Shown: positions 44,383 to 57,042, counted from the first letter of the stretch. The stretch is DNA of 64,000 nucleotides from Diphasiastrum complanatum (GCA_029204225.1 CM055106.1:12138107-12202106), one strand, 5' to 3'. The notes: generated by a model from the letters alone, not told the origin. Program-made: numbers and translations.

Positions 44383-47300
44383 ATGGCATCTACAAATGCA
44401 TATCTTTTGGATACTAATAAAAGGCTCAACAAAACTAACTATTCCATATGGAAATTTAGAATGGAATCCATCATGATCATGCAAGATATGATGGAAATTG
44501 TAAATGGTAAGGAGGGTGAACCTATTCATCCTCAAGAAACAGCCAAATACATCAAGAGGTGCAATGTTGCACTACATTGCATAAAAATGAATGTTGCAAA
44601 TGAACTCTTAAGAGAGGTACGAGATTGCACTTCAGCTCAAGATGCTTGGGAGACTTTGCAAAAGGTCTATGAATCCAAGAACCAAACTAGAATGTTAGCT
44701 TTGAAGAATCAAATCTATAGAAGCTATCAAAAGAAAGGAGAGAGTGCACATACTTTTGTCCTAAGAGTAAAGGAATTGAACAAAGAGCTAGCCTTTATAG
44801 GTGATCCTATCAAGGATGAAGAGCTTGTTCAACTCATATTGAATGGACTAAGCTTTGAATTTGACAATTTGGTTCAGGGATATGCAATTATGGGTAAGCT
44901 ACCCATACTTGAAGAACTCCAAGGCACACTCATGGCCGAGGAATCAAGAAGGAGCCAAATGCAAGAGAGGATGGATAGGCTTTCCATCCAAGGTGGAGAT
45001 GACCAAGCTCTCTTCACCAAAGGCAAAGGCAAGTCCAAAGGCAAAGTATCAACATTCAAGAAGTCTACAAAGCTTGAGGATCAAGAAGGACCCTCAAAGG
45101 CATCTCCATCAACCACCAAAGTCAAGAAGGACAAATCAAAGGTGAAGTGCTACTATTGTAGCAAGATGGGGCATTATGCCTCAGAATGCTTCAAGAGGAA
45201 GCAAGATCAAAGCCAAGCCAACATGAGCAAAGAGGAGGAGGAGGAGAGTTCACATGAGGACTCTCTCATGATGTCCATATTTTCTTCAACAAGCTTCAAA
45301 GGAGAAGATCATTGGTGGATTGACTCGGGTGCTAGTTCACACATGACTAGTAAAAGGGAGTTTTTTTCTTCTCTCTTATCTTATGATGGACCTATAAAGT
45401 CTATCTATATAGCAAATGATGAAGCTTGTAAGATTGAAGGAGTTGGTAGCATTCCCCTTTGCTTAGGATCTTCCAAAAAGATCAACATAGAAGGTGTTTT
45501 GTACATTCCTACAATAACAAAGAATCTACTAAGTGTTGGCCAAATGGTAGACAATGGTTTCAATGTTGACTTTGCTTCAAATGAATGTTTCATCAAGAAG
45601 AAGGGTAAGATAGTGGCTAAGGGCACTAGACTTGGCAAACTTTATAAGTTGGATGCATTTGTGGATACTAATGTTGTCATGTTGGCCGAGAAGAGCAAGA
45701 TATCTACCTTTACTTTATGGCACAAAAGACTTGGACATGTCAACTCGGGTTCCATGGAAGCTATGATCAAGGAGGAGTATGCTTTAGGCCTACCAAGGTC
45801 TATTGGGAAGGAAGACAAGGTTTGTGAAGCTTGTGCCTTATCCAAGACACATAAAAAGGTGTTTCCTAACTCCATCACAAAGTCATCTCATCCTCTTGAA
45901 CTTATACACTCGGATGTGCACATTGCTAGCACCAAATCTAATGGAGGTTCATCCATGTTTTTAACCTTCATTGATGACTACTCAAGATATTGTTGGGTGT
46001 TCTTACTTTCCTTCAAGTCTCAAGTATTTGATACTTTTGTAAAGCTCAAGTTGTTTGTGGAAAAGCATCATAATCATAGCATCAAGATTCTTAAAAGTGA
46101 CAATGGTGGAGAATTCATCTCCAATGAGTTCAAGGCCTTTTGTGAGGAGGAAGGGATCAAGAAAGAGACTTCTTGTCCTTACACTCCTCAACAAAATGGA
46201 GTTTCTGAAAGAAGGAATAGAACATTATGTGAATTTTCTAAGGCTTTAAGATTAGATGTTTGTTTGCCCAAATCCTTTTGGGGTGAGTCTCTTGTATGTG
46301 CAAACTACTTGATGAATAGGGTGTCTTGCAAAGCAATTGAAGGCAAAACTCCTTATGAGATGTTGTATGGAAAGAAACCCAATCTTAATCACTTGAAAGT
46401 TTTTGGGTGTATATGTTATGTGCATGTGCCATTGGAAACAAGAACCAAGGAGGATCCATCTTCCACAAGAGGGATCATGCTTGGATATGCAAGCTCAAGC
46501 AAGGGCTACAAAGTCTATCTCCCATCCTTTAGCAAATTTGTTGTTTCAAGGGATGTCATCTTTGATGAACATCATCTGCATATGCTTGAAGAAGGCTCAA
46601 GTGCTCCAACAATCAAGAAAAAGATGGCCGAGGAGCAAGATCTTGGTTTTGAGGAGGAGCTCATGGAGGAGCAAGCACCAAACCCACCTATCACACCAAG
46701 GAGATCTTCAAGGGCAAAAGTGGAGCCATCAAGGCTCACATATCAATGCAAAGGACAGCAAGTTGAGGGTATCTCATCCACTTCTTATGCTTTATCTAGT
46801 TTTGAAGAACCATCTAATGTTGAAGATGCATTGAACTCCAAAGAATGGTATAAAGCTATGTTGGATGAGTATGATGCCTTGATTGAGAATGAAACTTGGT
46901 TGCTTGTTGAGAGACCTCAAAGGAATGTAATAGGATGCAAGTGGGTCTTCAAGCTTAAGTTGAATGCAAATGGGAGTGTTAACAAACATAAAGCAAGATT
47001 AGTTGCAAAAGGTTATGCTCAAGAGAGAGGGATAGACTATGAGGAAACTTTTGCACCCGTGGCCAAGATGGTCACAATAAGGCTAATCATTGCACTTGCA
47101 TCACATTTTGGATGAATTCTATGTCAAATGGATGTCTCTAATGCTTTCTTGAATGGTTTTTTGGAAGAGGATATCTATATGGAGCAGCCACAAGGGTTCA
47201 TCAAGCATGGAATGGAGAACAAAGTATGCCATCTCCAAAGAAGCATCTATGGCTTGAAGCAAGCCTCGAGATCTTGGAATTCAAGACTACATTGCTATCT

Positions 47301-48350
47301 TATTTCACTTTCTTTTTTCAAAGTGAATATGATCCCACTCTTTACATTAAGTTTGATGATGTTGGTATTGTACTTTTACTCATTTATGTAGATGACATCA
47401 TCATTAGTGGAAATAGTGTTGATGGTATTGAAAAAATCAAGATAGATCTATCCTTAGAGTTCAAGATGGTAGATCTAGGGTGTCTTCACTTAATCTTAGG
47501 CATAGAAGTACTTAGAGGGTCTGATTTTATCTTTATAAGTCAAGTAAACTATTCTCAAAGTCTTTTGAGGAAGTTTAAGATGGAAGTATGCAAAAGTGTT
47601 GACACACCAATGGAGCAAGATGTAAAAGTGCCAAATGAAGATGATGAAAGATCCTTTATGGACATCACTTTGTTTAGGCAACTTATAGGTTCCTTAATGT
47701 GGATCACTATAACTAGACCAGATCTTAGCTTTAGTGTATGTAGGTTGAGCCAATCCATGCAAAAGCCATTGAATATCCATTGAAAAAAGGCTAAGAGGAT
47801 TCTAAGATACATCTCGGGTACATTGGATTTTGGGATTCTATATAGAGGAGATGTGATTAACCTTCATGCATTTAGTGATTCAGATTTTGCAGGGGACAAG
47901 AGGGATAGGAAATCAACAAGTTCCTATTCAACTTTCATAGGAGAAGGTGTGGTTTCATGGCTTTCAAAAAAGCAAGAAACTATATCTCTATCTTCAACCG
48001 AGGCCGAGTACAAAGCTTTGACAACCACTACAAAGGAGGTACTTTGGATCAAGAGATTATTGGTGGAACTAAAGATCATGGATTCAGAGGAGGCACCAAT
48101 CATCTACAATGACAATATATCAGCCCAACACCTTGCATCTAACCCAATCTTCCATGCAAGATCTAAACACATTGAGATATGCCATCACTTTGTGAGAGAA
48201 ATGGTGCAAGCCAAGGAGATTGCTTTGGAGCATGTTCCAAGCAATGAATGTGTAGCTGATCTACTTACTAAACCACTTCAAAAGACACCTTTTATGAAGT
48301 TCAGATCATCACTTGGAGTGATTAGTAAAGCAATGATTGAACCAAGCTAG
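44383..48350 (+). pseudogene. Copia 44 gag-pol polyprotein, three lesions
   Basis: Gag from MASTNAYLLD; zinc knuckle CYYCSKMGHYASEC at residue ~256; protease WWIDSGASSHM at ~310 with intact Asp; integrase HKRLGH at ~446, CEACALSKTHK, HSDVH, SDNGGEF and NGVSERRNRTL; RT CKWVFKLKLN at ~852, [30 protein letters not shown]; RNase H SDSDFAGDKRDRKS, TEAEYKALTTTTKEVLW and ADLLTKPLQK. A single frame from 44383 is broken only by TGA at 47113 (Trp site before ILCQMD), a frameshift in the T run near 47313, and TGA at 47781 (Trp site). Catalytic residues all look intact. About 1,320 codons, the usual copia length. Youngest element in the window. Confidence 0.95.
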
Positions 48351-48364
48351 ATAGTGAGGAGGAG
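48351..48364 (+). other. Polypurine tract of copia 44
   Basis: agatagtgaggagg then ag, directly before LTR TGTTAAAAATTC. Confidence 0.8.
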
Positions 48365-49046
48365 TGTTAAAAATTCACAATTCTAGCTTGACTAGTTTTG
48401 GTCATATGACTTGTAAATAGTTAGATGGTCATGATGTGGCTTGTCACACGTGCCAAATAGCATAGGATTCCATTCATAAGGATGTTCTCAAGTAGACCTA
48501 AGTGTTAGAACCTTTGGAATGAGTCCAAATTATGCTTAGATACAAGGGAGAAAAAATAGGAGCTATTTTTGGTAATTTTTGCATTGTTGAGGGATCTCCA
48601 AGATTTCAGCCCTAACTTGGTAAGGATGAAAGATCCACCAAAATTAGCATTAGGGATAAGTTTAGGGCTACTCATACCTGCCCAAAACCGTGATAGATCA
48701 TGTATATATAGGTGATGATATCTCACCAAAATCAATCAAGCAATTTCATGTTTTTTCTCTCATAATGGTGCAATTGCTCTCTATGTTCATAATTGTTTGA
48801 GTACTTGTGATTACTAATGATTATAGTATTGAATGTAGGTCTGGTGTACAGTACTTAGACTGTGGGGGGCCGTACTTTCACACGTGTGAAGCCTTCTTCA
48901 AGGATTTGGGCCATTTATTGAGGTTCAAGCATAGATTTTTGACGAATTTTGATGGTTCAACTTGTGCTAATCTTATGAAATCATAATCTATTGTTTCCCT
49001 CATCATTTCAAGTGTTTTAGGATCCTTATTTGCTGTAATTTTTACA
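48365..49046 (+). mobile_element. Copia 44, 3' LTR (682 bp)
   Basis: TGTTAAAAATTC...tttttaCA. TATA-like tgtatatata at 48701; TTCACACGTGTGAA at 48877. Confidence 0.95.
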
Positions 49047-50907
49047 TAGTGCTTCACGTTCTGTTGTTGAATAATTCTTCTCTAGATCTGTAAGCTGTCT
49101 ACTTGCAAATCGTATAGGATAATCCTTCTTATAGTCAGTTGGCTGCATCAAATTTGATCCAATGGCGTATTTTGAGGCGTCCGTATGAACATGAAACTCT
49201 AATGTCCAATCTGGAGAACGCAATATTGGTGCTGAAGATAATTTTTTTTTAACTTTTCAAAGGCTTCTAACGCCTCTACTGTCCAAATAGGAACAATAGA
49301 AAAGTTGTATATAGGTCGTGCTAAATCCGCAAAGAAGATAATAAAAATTCGATAGTAGTTCGCATGACCCATAAACACATAAACTTCTCGAATTGTTGCT
49401 GGCGGTCGCAATTCCACAATAACTTTGGTCTTAGAGTAATCGATGGCAATACCATGTCTTGATATCACATGTCCAAGCACCACTCCGTGAGAAACCCATA
49501 TCTGGCATTTTTCTGGATTTAGAGAAATCTGATATTTGCGGCATCTTTCAAAGACTTTCTCCAATCGATCCAGGTGGTCTGTATCTGTACTATGAACTCC
49601 CAAGTCGTCCAAGTAAATTTCAGGAAATTTCTGCAGATAATCTTTAAAGGCAAATTGCATTACTCTTTGGAATGAACTTGGTGCATTATAGAGTCCAAAC
49701 GACATTACTTTGTAAGCATAGGTGTCCCATTCTGTTGCAAAAGTAGTTTTGTGGCGATCGGCAGGTGCAATCTTAACCTGGTTGTAACCACTAAATCCAT
49801 CCAAGAAACTATAAGCTTCCACTCCAGCAAGGCGATCTAAAATGCTTTCAGTAAAAGACAACGAAAAGTGATCCTTCCGTGTCACTTTATTCAATGCTTT
49901 GAGATTCACACAGATTTGCAATTTCCATTTTTCTTAGGAACAATGACAATCGGTGAAATCCATTCGGTATGCTCGATCTCATAAATGAAATCGATGTCAA
50001 GCAATCTTTGAAGTTTTTCCTTATCAGATCTGCCACATTAGGATTACAACAATAGAACTTTGTAACCTTTGGTACTACATCAGGTACTAAAGGTATGGTA
50101 TGTTCAATGACTGATGTCGGAATACCCTTCAAATCTTGATAAGTCCATGCAAAACAATCTTGATACTTAATAAGTATCAAACGGAGTGCTTGATACTGTT
50201 CAGGAGTAAGTTGTGATCCCACTTGTACAATCTTTTTTGGTTCTCCTGGTTCTGCAAGATTCATTCGCTGCGTCCTAGCTGGGCCATCGTAAACCTTTTT
50301 AGATTCCGGCATGTGTTCTTCAGGTTCACGATGTGCTTTAGGTAACATGATAACCACATCATCCAATGTATAACGTCTAAAATGCTCTAGCATATCATGT
50401 TGGACTACATTTGCTTGTTCTTTTTCGAAAGGACTTGTCTTGGATCTTCTTTTAGTCTTCTTAGCAGGAATTGATCGTGGAGGTGATGACTTCCAGGATG
50501 ATAAATCTTTCTTATCAGGTGAAGACTTCCTAGACGATGATGTCTTGCTGGAGATCTGACTTGAAGAATCATTCTTGACTTTTTCTGTGTCTTTATCCAA
50601 TAGAGGTGGTACTTCCTTTAAATCAAACTTTTGAGGGAGATTTTCCCATTTTAGGACCGTATTATAATGTTGCTTTGCTTGTTTCTTCGTCATCAAACCT
50701 GTCATCCTGTCTCCCTTCAATATAACTGCTTTGGGCGATTTGATTGTTGGTCCATCAGGAACATTACGCACTCCAAATCTGGTCGGATCCATATGATGTA
50801 GAATTTGTTCATCCGTAAGTTCTGCATTGCCATCATAAGTTAAGGCATGGCTCATTGGTATGAAATCATCCTCAATTGGATCTGGTATAGGTTCTGTTGA
50901 TATCCAG
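49047..50907 (-). pseudogene. Gypsy B RT and proximal RNase H
   Basis: Minus strand: N-terminal linker (HALTYDGNAELTDEQILHH, a Ser/Lys-rich run), then RT with PNGFHRLSLF, VNLKALNKVTRKD, SFLDGFSGYNQVKIA, YLDDLGVHS near 49610 (YxDD intact), VLGHVISRHGI, then RNase H HVHTDASKYAIGSNL and NYSTTEREAL, where copia 44 interrupts. There are frame breaks near 49,900 and 49,210. The protease expected upstream is missing: the join near 50,907 goes straight from the gag-linker to the RT linker. Confidence 0.85.
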
Positions 50908-52745
50908 GAGCTAGGACTTCTTTTGCTTTTGGCACCAACTTTAGGAGCTCTCCCAATGAAATATTGATCTTGCTGGACAAAATATTCATGAGTAATTCTA
51001 TATGCGGTGCTTCCGGTTCCGTCATCTTGAAGGGTTCTTTGTGATGATGTAATTGATCATTCATATCCGTACATATATTTCTTGAAGGCTGCAATGGTGA
51101 AGATCGAACTTCAGCTGTTACTTTAGCAGCTCTCTTCTCTTCTTCTTGCAAATGCTTAACCGTCTCATATCATGATATCTTCGTTTTTCTGCATTAACAT
51201 TTGGATAAACTTCTGATGCTGTTGGTGTATCATTCAATGGTATAGAATCAGCAGGTACTGAATCCACTGCTGGTTCTTTTTGCTTTTGTGCTCTGGTGAC
51301 CACCATCAAGGGTGCACTTGGTTTATTATAAGCTACCGATCCTTGCTTGATTGTTATCAAATTTACAGGTGCTATAGCTGGTGGTGGCTTCGGTCTTGCT
51401 AGACAGTCTTTATAGCAATGCCCATATTTACAGTCACAACAGAATGGTACAAATTTTCCTTTATTTGGGCATTCTGCAACTCTGTGATTTTTTCCACATG
51501 CAAAGCATCCAAGTGGTGCTCTGGCCCAATTTCTCGAGGCTTGTTGTTGAGCGGCAGCATAAATGACATACTGTTCTGAAGATCCACCTTCCTAATCATT
51601 ACCATAGCTCCATTGCTCAGCACTTCCGTAAGGTTCTGGTTCCATCAAATTGGCAGGAGGAGCGGAGTGCTTTGGTGGGGCAGGCAAGGCTAGACGCTCC
51701 GGGTATCCAAGAGTAAATTGTCGTAGTCTTGCTGCTGGATTGACTCCATACTGTGGATCTCGATATCTCATCTGGGCATACCATTGTTGAATCATCCGAG
51801 GATTGAAGTTGCAAAAGGCAGTCTCATGGTCAGGTGAATTACACAGATGGCAAACACTGATTTCCATTCATTTTTTCAATTGAGGACATTCGTTCACTGT
51901 GTGATTTCCTGTACAAATAGAACACCAGACATTTTCCCTAGTAGGAAAAGTCTTTGCAAACTTCTCAGGTTCCTTGTTCACTTCTCCGTGGAAATTTTCC
52001 AATGCTTTGATCTTCTCATCAAATTGTAACTGCAACTTTTCCATCTGTTTCTGCTGGGTCTTCCCAAGTTTCTCGAACTCATTGAGCATCATTTCTATAG
52101 TAGCATTGGCATTCGTTGATGCAATAGTGGTGGATGTCGTAGTAGTCTGCCCTGCTGTATAAGGCAACATACTGACATTCGGCTCATCATCTGAATCTTC
52201 ATCCTCCTCTCGAATTGCATTGTCCATCGCATTTTGCAAAAGTGCGTACTCATTATGGCGTTTCAGTTCACGTCTGATCCGTTTAGGTAGACCTGACAAA
52301 AACCACATAATCATGGCATTTTCATTAATCAGCTCAGGCTCACATTCAGATCTAAGACGTTTCACCCTTTCGATGTATTCTCGAACCATTTTCCGCTTTC
52401 CCATTTTAATTTTATTTAAAAGTAATAAAGGGTCTTCCATAAACTTCCGTGGTTTGAACCGTGTGATAAGGGCTCGTTTAACAACTTCTCAATCTGTGTG
52501 CTCAGTTTTATCTTGACTATAGCACCAATCTTTTGTTGCGTCTGTTAAGGCCATAGGAAACAGTTTAAGTTTATCTTGAGGATAAATCTCACCATAGACC
52601 TCACAGGATTCAGCATAGAAATCGAACTGGATCTGTTAATCCATTATATTTGGGTAGATTCAATCGGGGTGCTCTTCTAACAATAATTGGATTGACCTCC
52701 TGTGGAGCACCTCCAGGAGCAGCTCCAAGGGCAGCCTTTTAGATC
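50908..52745 (-). pseudogene. Gypsy B gag
   Basis: Minus strand: N-terminal part (broken), NKIKMGKRKMVREYIERVKR, an acidic NAIREEDEDSDDEPN, a Thr-rich stretch, a coiled segment, CSICTGNHTVNEC near 51,910, CHLCNSPDHETAFC near 51,850, then CFACGKNHRVAEC near 51,500 with CCDCKYGHCYKDC, and a linker to 50,908. Piecewise match to gypsy A gag. Several stops and frame changes. The A start codon aligns here with AAG, so the initiator may be lost. Confidence 0.8.
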
Positions 52746-53938
52746 AAATCGATAATGTGATTGGATATAGATTTTTTCAAAAACTATCTCAGATTAGATC
52801 TACTAGCTCTATTCCACTTTTCAAGAATCTGATTCTATATGATGAAAAACTAACCAAAATTCGATCAATCAATACTTCTCAAAAATGATAATTCTCTCAG
52901 AGTCCAATTCAAAATATCTCAGATCTGATCCAAATTTTGACAGAGACTTGATTTGAAAAATCAGAAACTAGAAATAGGACTTGCGAAGGTTATCTGGGCG
53001 AAGGTTGGCTCAGCGAAGGTTCAATAGTGTTATTTTGGGATAAAAACTCTATGAATACTTTTCTGACAATTTCTTGGGAAATAACCTTTGCCAACTTCTC
53101 AGATGGAAGATCTGACACGGATAAAACTATGGACAACCGGGTGAAGGTTTCTGACACAAGAAAATATAGTTTTTTGATCTAGCGAGGATAAAAATCAAGA
53201 TTTTTTGTGATCTGATCAAGATAAATCTTCGCCAAACTCAAAAATAGTATTTTTATATAAATAGAACGTTCTGGAAACTTGGCAAAGGTTCTGGCGAAGG
53301 ATCAAGAGTAATATTGGTAATTTTGCAAAAAAGTGACTTTTTTGGCAAAAATATGACAATATGACAACTGATCCTCTGGAAACCTCTCTATTTTTGGTAT
53401 TATTCTTCGCCGACCTGGCAGTAGATAGATCTGAATCACATCTAAGCACAGTGAATTGGGCGAATGTTCTTTTTCTGTATTTTTTAGGATTTTGATAATT
53501 TTTGGTGTTTTTTGGTGGTTTTTCTGATGTTTCTGAAAATCTGCTAGGAATTAATCTTCACCCTTCAAACTGAAGGTTTTGTAAACAAAATCAAAGGTGT
53601 CTGCAACTCGGCAAAGGTTTTCTAAAAGAGGATAAAAAGTTTTGGGCTCTGATGACGCTTTTTGCATTTTTTTGACCAATTTTGACAGATTTGACCAATT
53701 TTTGTTATTTTCTCTGATATCTCAAATCCAAATGGATCTTAAGATTAGTGATCTAAATAGCTTTCACTGTTTAACAATCAGATTAGATTTCAAACAAGCA
53801 AATCCACTAAAAATCTAACAAAATCAATCCCAAACTATCCCTACAATGCAGTTTTAACACTATTCATGCCACGACAAGATGCCTAATGCAAGCTAACCAT
53901 TAGCCAAACATGCTGCAAACTGAAAAATTGGCGTAGCT
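52746..53938 (-). other. Gypsy B untranslated leader
   Basis: About 1.2 kb, A/T-rich, with at least seven copies of a GCGAAGGTT-type motif on the plus strand (52983, 52998, 53014, 53141, 53284, 53296, 53601) and one inverted near 53088. Homologous to the gypsy A leader. Confidence 0.7.
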
Positions 53939-53955
53939 CCCCGGCAACAACGCCA
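53939..53955 (-). other. Primer-binding site of gypsy B
   Basis: Plus-strand ccccggcaacaacgcca, two changes from the exact tRNA-Asp end seen in gypsy D. Confidence 0.8.
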
Positions 53956-53959
53956 AAAT

Positions 53960-54269
53960 TGTAGTGGGTTTCTTTCCTTGCCTAACCTGAATCCAAGATC
54001 TAGTCAATCTAGCATCAAAGAGACGGAGAGCACAAAAAATGAACTAGTATTGTGATTTTGGGACCAAAAAACACAAATTAACTTGAAATGAAAGGTGTTG
54101 TAAGGTTTCACATGTGTGAAAAGTACATACACAACCTGCAAGTTGTTTTGATCCAAATGAATTCAAGCTTTCACTCTAGATGAACTCGCCCCTCACTAGT
54201 ATTGGCCAAAAACAGATTTCGCCAATGATCTTTACAAGATTTATGATTCAATGATCACTCTCTTACTTA
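53960..54269 (-). mobile_element. Gypsy B, 5' LTR (partial)
   Basis: Ends ..cccactaCA (minus strand) four bases from the primer site. It runs at most to the copia primer site at 54270; the outer end is not identified and part may already be copia leader. Confidence 0.55.
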
Positions 54270-54281
54270 GCTCTGATACCA
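54270..54281 (-). other. Primer-binding site of copia H
   Basis: Minus strand TGGTATCAGAGC, exact, adjoining the LTR at 54282. Confidence 0.8.
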
Positions 54282-54964
54282 TGATAAATTTTACAGTTGT
54301 TAGGACAATAATGATTGTACTTTACGATCATAGAGAGTTATTGGTTGCTTAATCAATGGATCTATCAAGTTCTACACATTAGATCTTGATCTAGATTCAC
54401 TACACTTGGATTAAGCAAGAGCAATGGATCAACACGTCATTAATTAGTGAGAGTGGCCTCACACGTGTGGAGTACTGTCCATAGTATGGCCTGCACTTGA
54501 AACAACAACTACAATAATCCAAGATAGCAATCATTCATAGAAATCACAAGACAAATGACTAGAAACCTCACAAAAGTGTAGAATGCAAAAGTCTCATCAA
54601 TCTTCTTAGCAAAATGATGATCCTTTTATGGATCAAGTACATCCACGAGTCTGATACAATCCAGCAGGTCTTCACATGTGTGAAGAGTGCCACATCACTT
54701 AGATCTATCCATTTGATCCATCCTTGATCCTTATCCAAAGTTGACCTTCTAGAATATGGCTAAAATCCAAAAAGCTAGTCTCCTAGAATATACGAATATT
54801 CCCTACAAAGTAAGATCTAAGGAAAATGGTCAACTCTTATCTTCTAGTACTCTATACACACGTGTGAACATCCACTTGCCATGTGGGAGCATTTACTCAT
54901 GCACATGCAAGAAAAAGCTAATTTCTAGGTGACTAGTCAAAAAACTAGTCATATCATGTTCACA
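54282..54964 (-). mobile_element. Copia H, 5' LTR
   Basis: Minus strand, ends ..tttatCA before the primer site. The start TGTGAACATGATATGACTAG at 54964 resembles the opening of copia 44's LTR; an alternative start at 55097 is possible. It carries three or more CACACGTGTG-type palindromes. No body remains beyond a possible short leader. Confidence 0.6.
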
Positions 54965-55084
54965 CTAACTAGATTGATACAAAATCAATTTAGATATATA
55001 CAAGTATGAAAAGTACATCCTTTCACACGTGGGAATAGACTCCACACGTGTGAAATCAGATCATCAACATGATTCTAATGTTTG

Positions 55085-56200
55085 ATCAATATTTACAATA
55101 ACCAATGTCAAGTGAGAAGTGATAATTTTCAACATATTGTTGTAGATTTGGAGGAGAGACCAGCAACACAACAAGTCAAGTATGATAAGAGGGCCAAGAA
55201 GGCTCTACACATGATAAAGATGAATATTACCAAAGAGCTTTTCAAGGAAGTTGGTAAGTGCACATCATCTTTGGAAGCTTGGGATTCATTGAAGAAGCTT
55301 TATGAATCCAAATCTACCTCTAGAGTGTTGCCTCTAAGAAGGCAAGTCTTTTCTTGTTTGCAAAAGAATGAAGAAAGTCCAAGTACTATTGTTTTGAGGA
55401 TGAAAGCATTGAATGATGAGTTGGCTTGCATTGACGAAAGCATTAAGGAAGGAGAGCTTATTCAAATGATTCTTAATGGCTTGTTGGATGCTCATGCTAA
55501 CATTGTTCAAAGTATTGCTATTCAAAAGACTTTTCCAAGTTTGATGGATCTTCAAGAGATCAATGAAGAATATAGGCTTCAAGCAAGAGGTGGATCTACA
55601 TCGACACTTCAAGAGAATGCTATATTCACAAAGGAAAAATTCAAGGGCAAAACCAAAAGTAATTGGTCTAAAGGGCAAGATCAAGTGGATGCTTCTTCAC
55701 GTGGCAAAAAGAAGGATAGATCAAAGCTCAAGTTCTTCTATTGTGGCATCAAAGGACACTTTGCAAGTGAGTGCTACACGAAGAAGAGAGATCAAAGAGA
55801 CAAGCAGGGTAATCTTACTCTTGATGATGGTTTGGATGTTCAAGATGCAAATGATGATGCTTTTGCAATGTCTTCATGTATGCTTGCTAATGATGGAAAT
55901 CTAGATCTTTGGTGGATTGATAGTGGAGCAAGTTCACACATGACCTTTCACAGAGAGTACTTCACTTCTTTATTGGCATACGAAGATGACAAGAGGGTGA
56001 TCTACACAACCAATGATGGTGAGTGTGCAATCAAAGAAATTGGCACAATTCTTATTTCTGTCTCTACAAATAGGAATGTTCATTTGGAGGATGTCTTGTT
56101 TATTCCATCTATTACCAAGAATTTTCTTAGTGTGAGTCAAATCCTAAGTAAAGGCCTCAAGGTGGAGATGGAGATGCTTGTTTGATCAGTAGGGAGAGAA
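55085..56200 (+). pseudogene. Copia G gag and protease (truncated both ends)
   Basis: Begins inside gag (QVRSDNFQHIVVDLEERP), then LHMIKMNITKELFKEVGKCT, LNGLLDAHANIVQSIA, zinc knuckle-like FFYCGIKGHFASEC near 55730 (first Cys replaced by Phe), protease LWWIDSGASSHMT near 55910 with Asp intact, and ITKNFLSVSQILSKGLKV. The frame shifts near 56165 and ends at about 56200. Closest to copia D's gag-protease. No integrase or RT follows. Confidence 0.85.
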
Positions 56201-56329
56201 GAGAAAACGTGCCATCCTCTTTGTAGGTGAGATCCCTTGTGGAAGTAGCTTTCAAAACTAGCCATAGGATGAAGCACAATCAATCTGAACCATAGAAGTT
56301 GTAATAAATGCGAGTGTGGTTGAAAGACT

Positions 56330-56943
56330 TTTTCCACCATGTCACGAATACTTTCTTTTTGGCACTCGAATAATGACCATCTTTGGTACAATCTAGCACG
56401 ATCATTGAATAAAGTTGTATGTATACAGATGAGATGACAGTCCCTATCTGAAGAATTGAGTCTTTGATCTGTTTTCCTGATTGGCATTGACATAAGTTTC
56501 TAACGTGTTCTAAGACTCTTTGTGTTCTTTAACCATTAAGTTGGGCTTCAGTTGTTGAGGACTTTTGTCTAGAAACGAATAGTTCGTGAACGCGATTAAT
56601 TAATTGTCTGCATAGTCGCAAATACATCGAACAATTCTCGATTCTCTGTTGACACCTTAATCAGCCAGAGTGTAGTATTGTTGTACTACTCTGATAACAT
56701 CTCATCTGTAGAACGCGCTTCATTCAATTTGATAGAGGCCAGATTGTTGTTCTGTATTTATTAACATTACCCATCCCAAACATAAATAATACTGGTTACT
56801 TTTTAATGTTTGTCGACAATTTGAATAACACTCGAACCCACTTGCCATAATTGTACCAAAAACATAACTTTCTAACGCTGTTCTCTGTGGGAACGACATT
56901 ATTTACTATAAAACCTATATTAACCTTGTTGGTATAGTACGAC
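56330..56943 (+). mobile_element. Gypsy D-family LTR fragment
   Basis: Reverse complement of about 600 bp of the gypsy D LTR (35086-35700), ending at the same ..gtacgaCA. No primer site follows, so it is a solo LTR or a fragment. The stretch 56200-56330 was not matched. Confidence 0.75.
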
Positions 56944-57037
56944 AGGAAGCGTGCGACCTGTAGGAGGCTTGAAGCTCTCTTTCTCTTGCTCTCTCGCGAT
57001 GGGAGGATCAAGAATTGGAGGCTTGTGGTGGCGGCTT

Positions 57038-57042
<5 letters not shown>

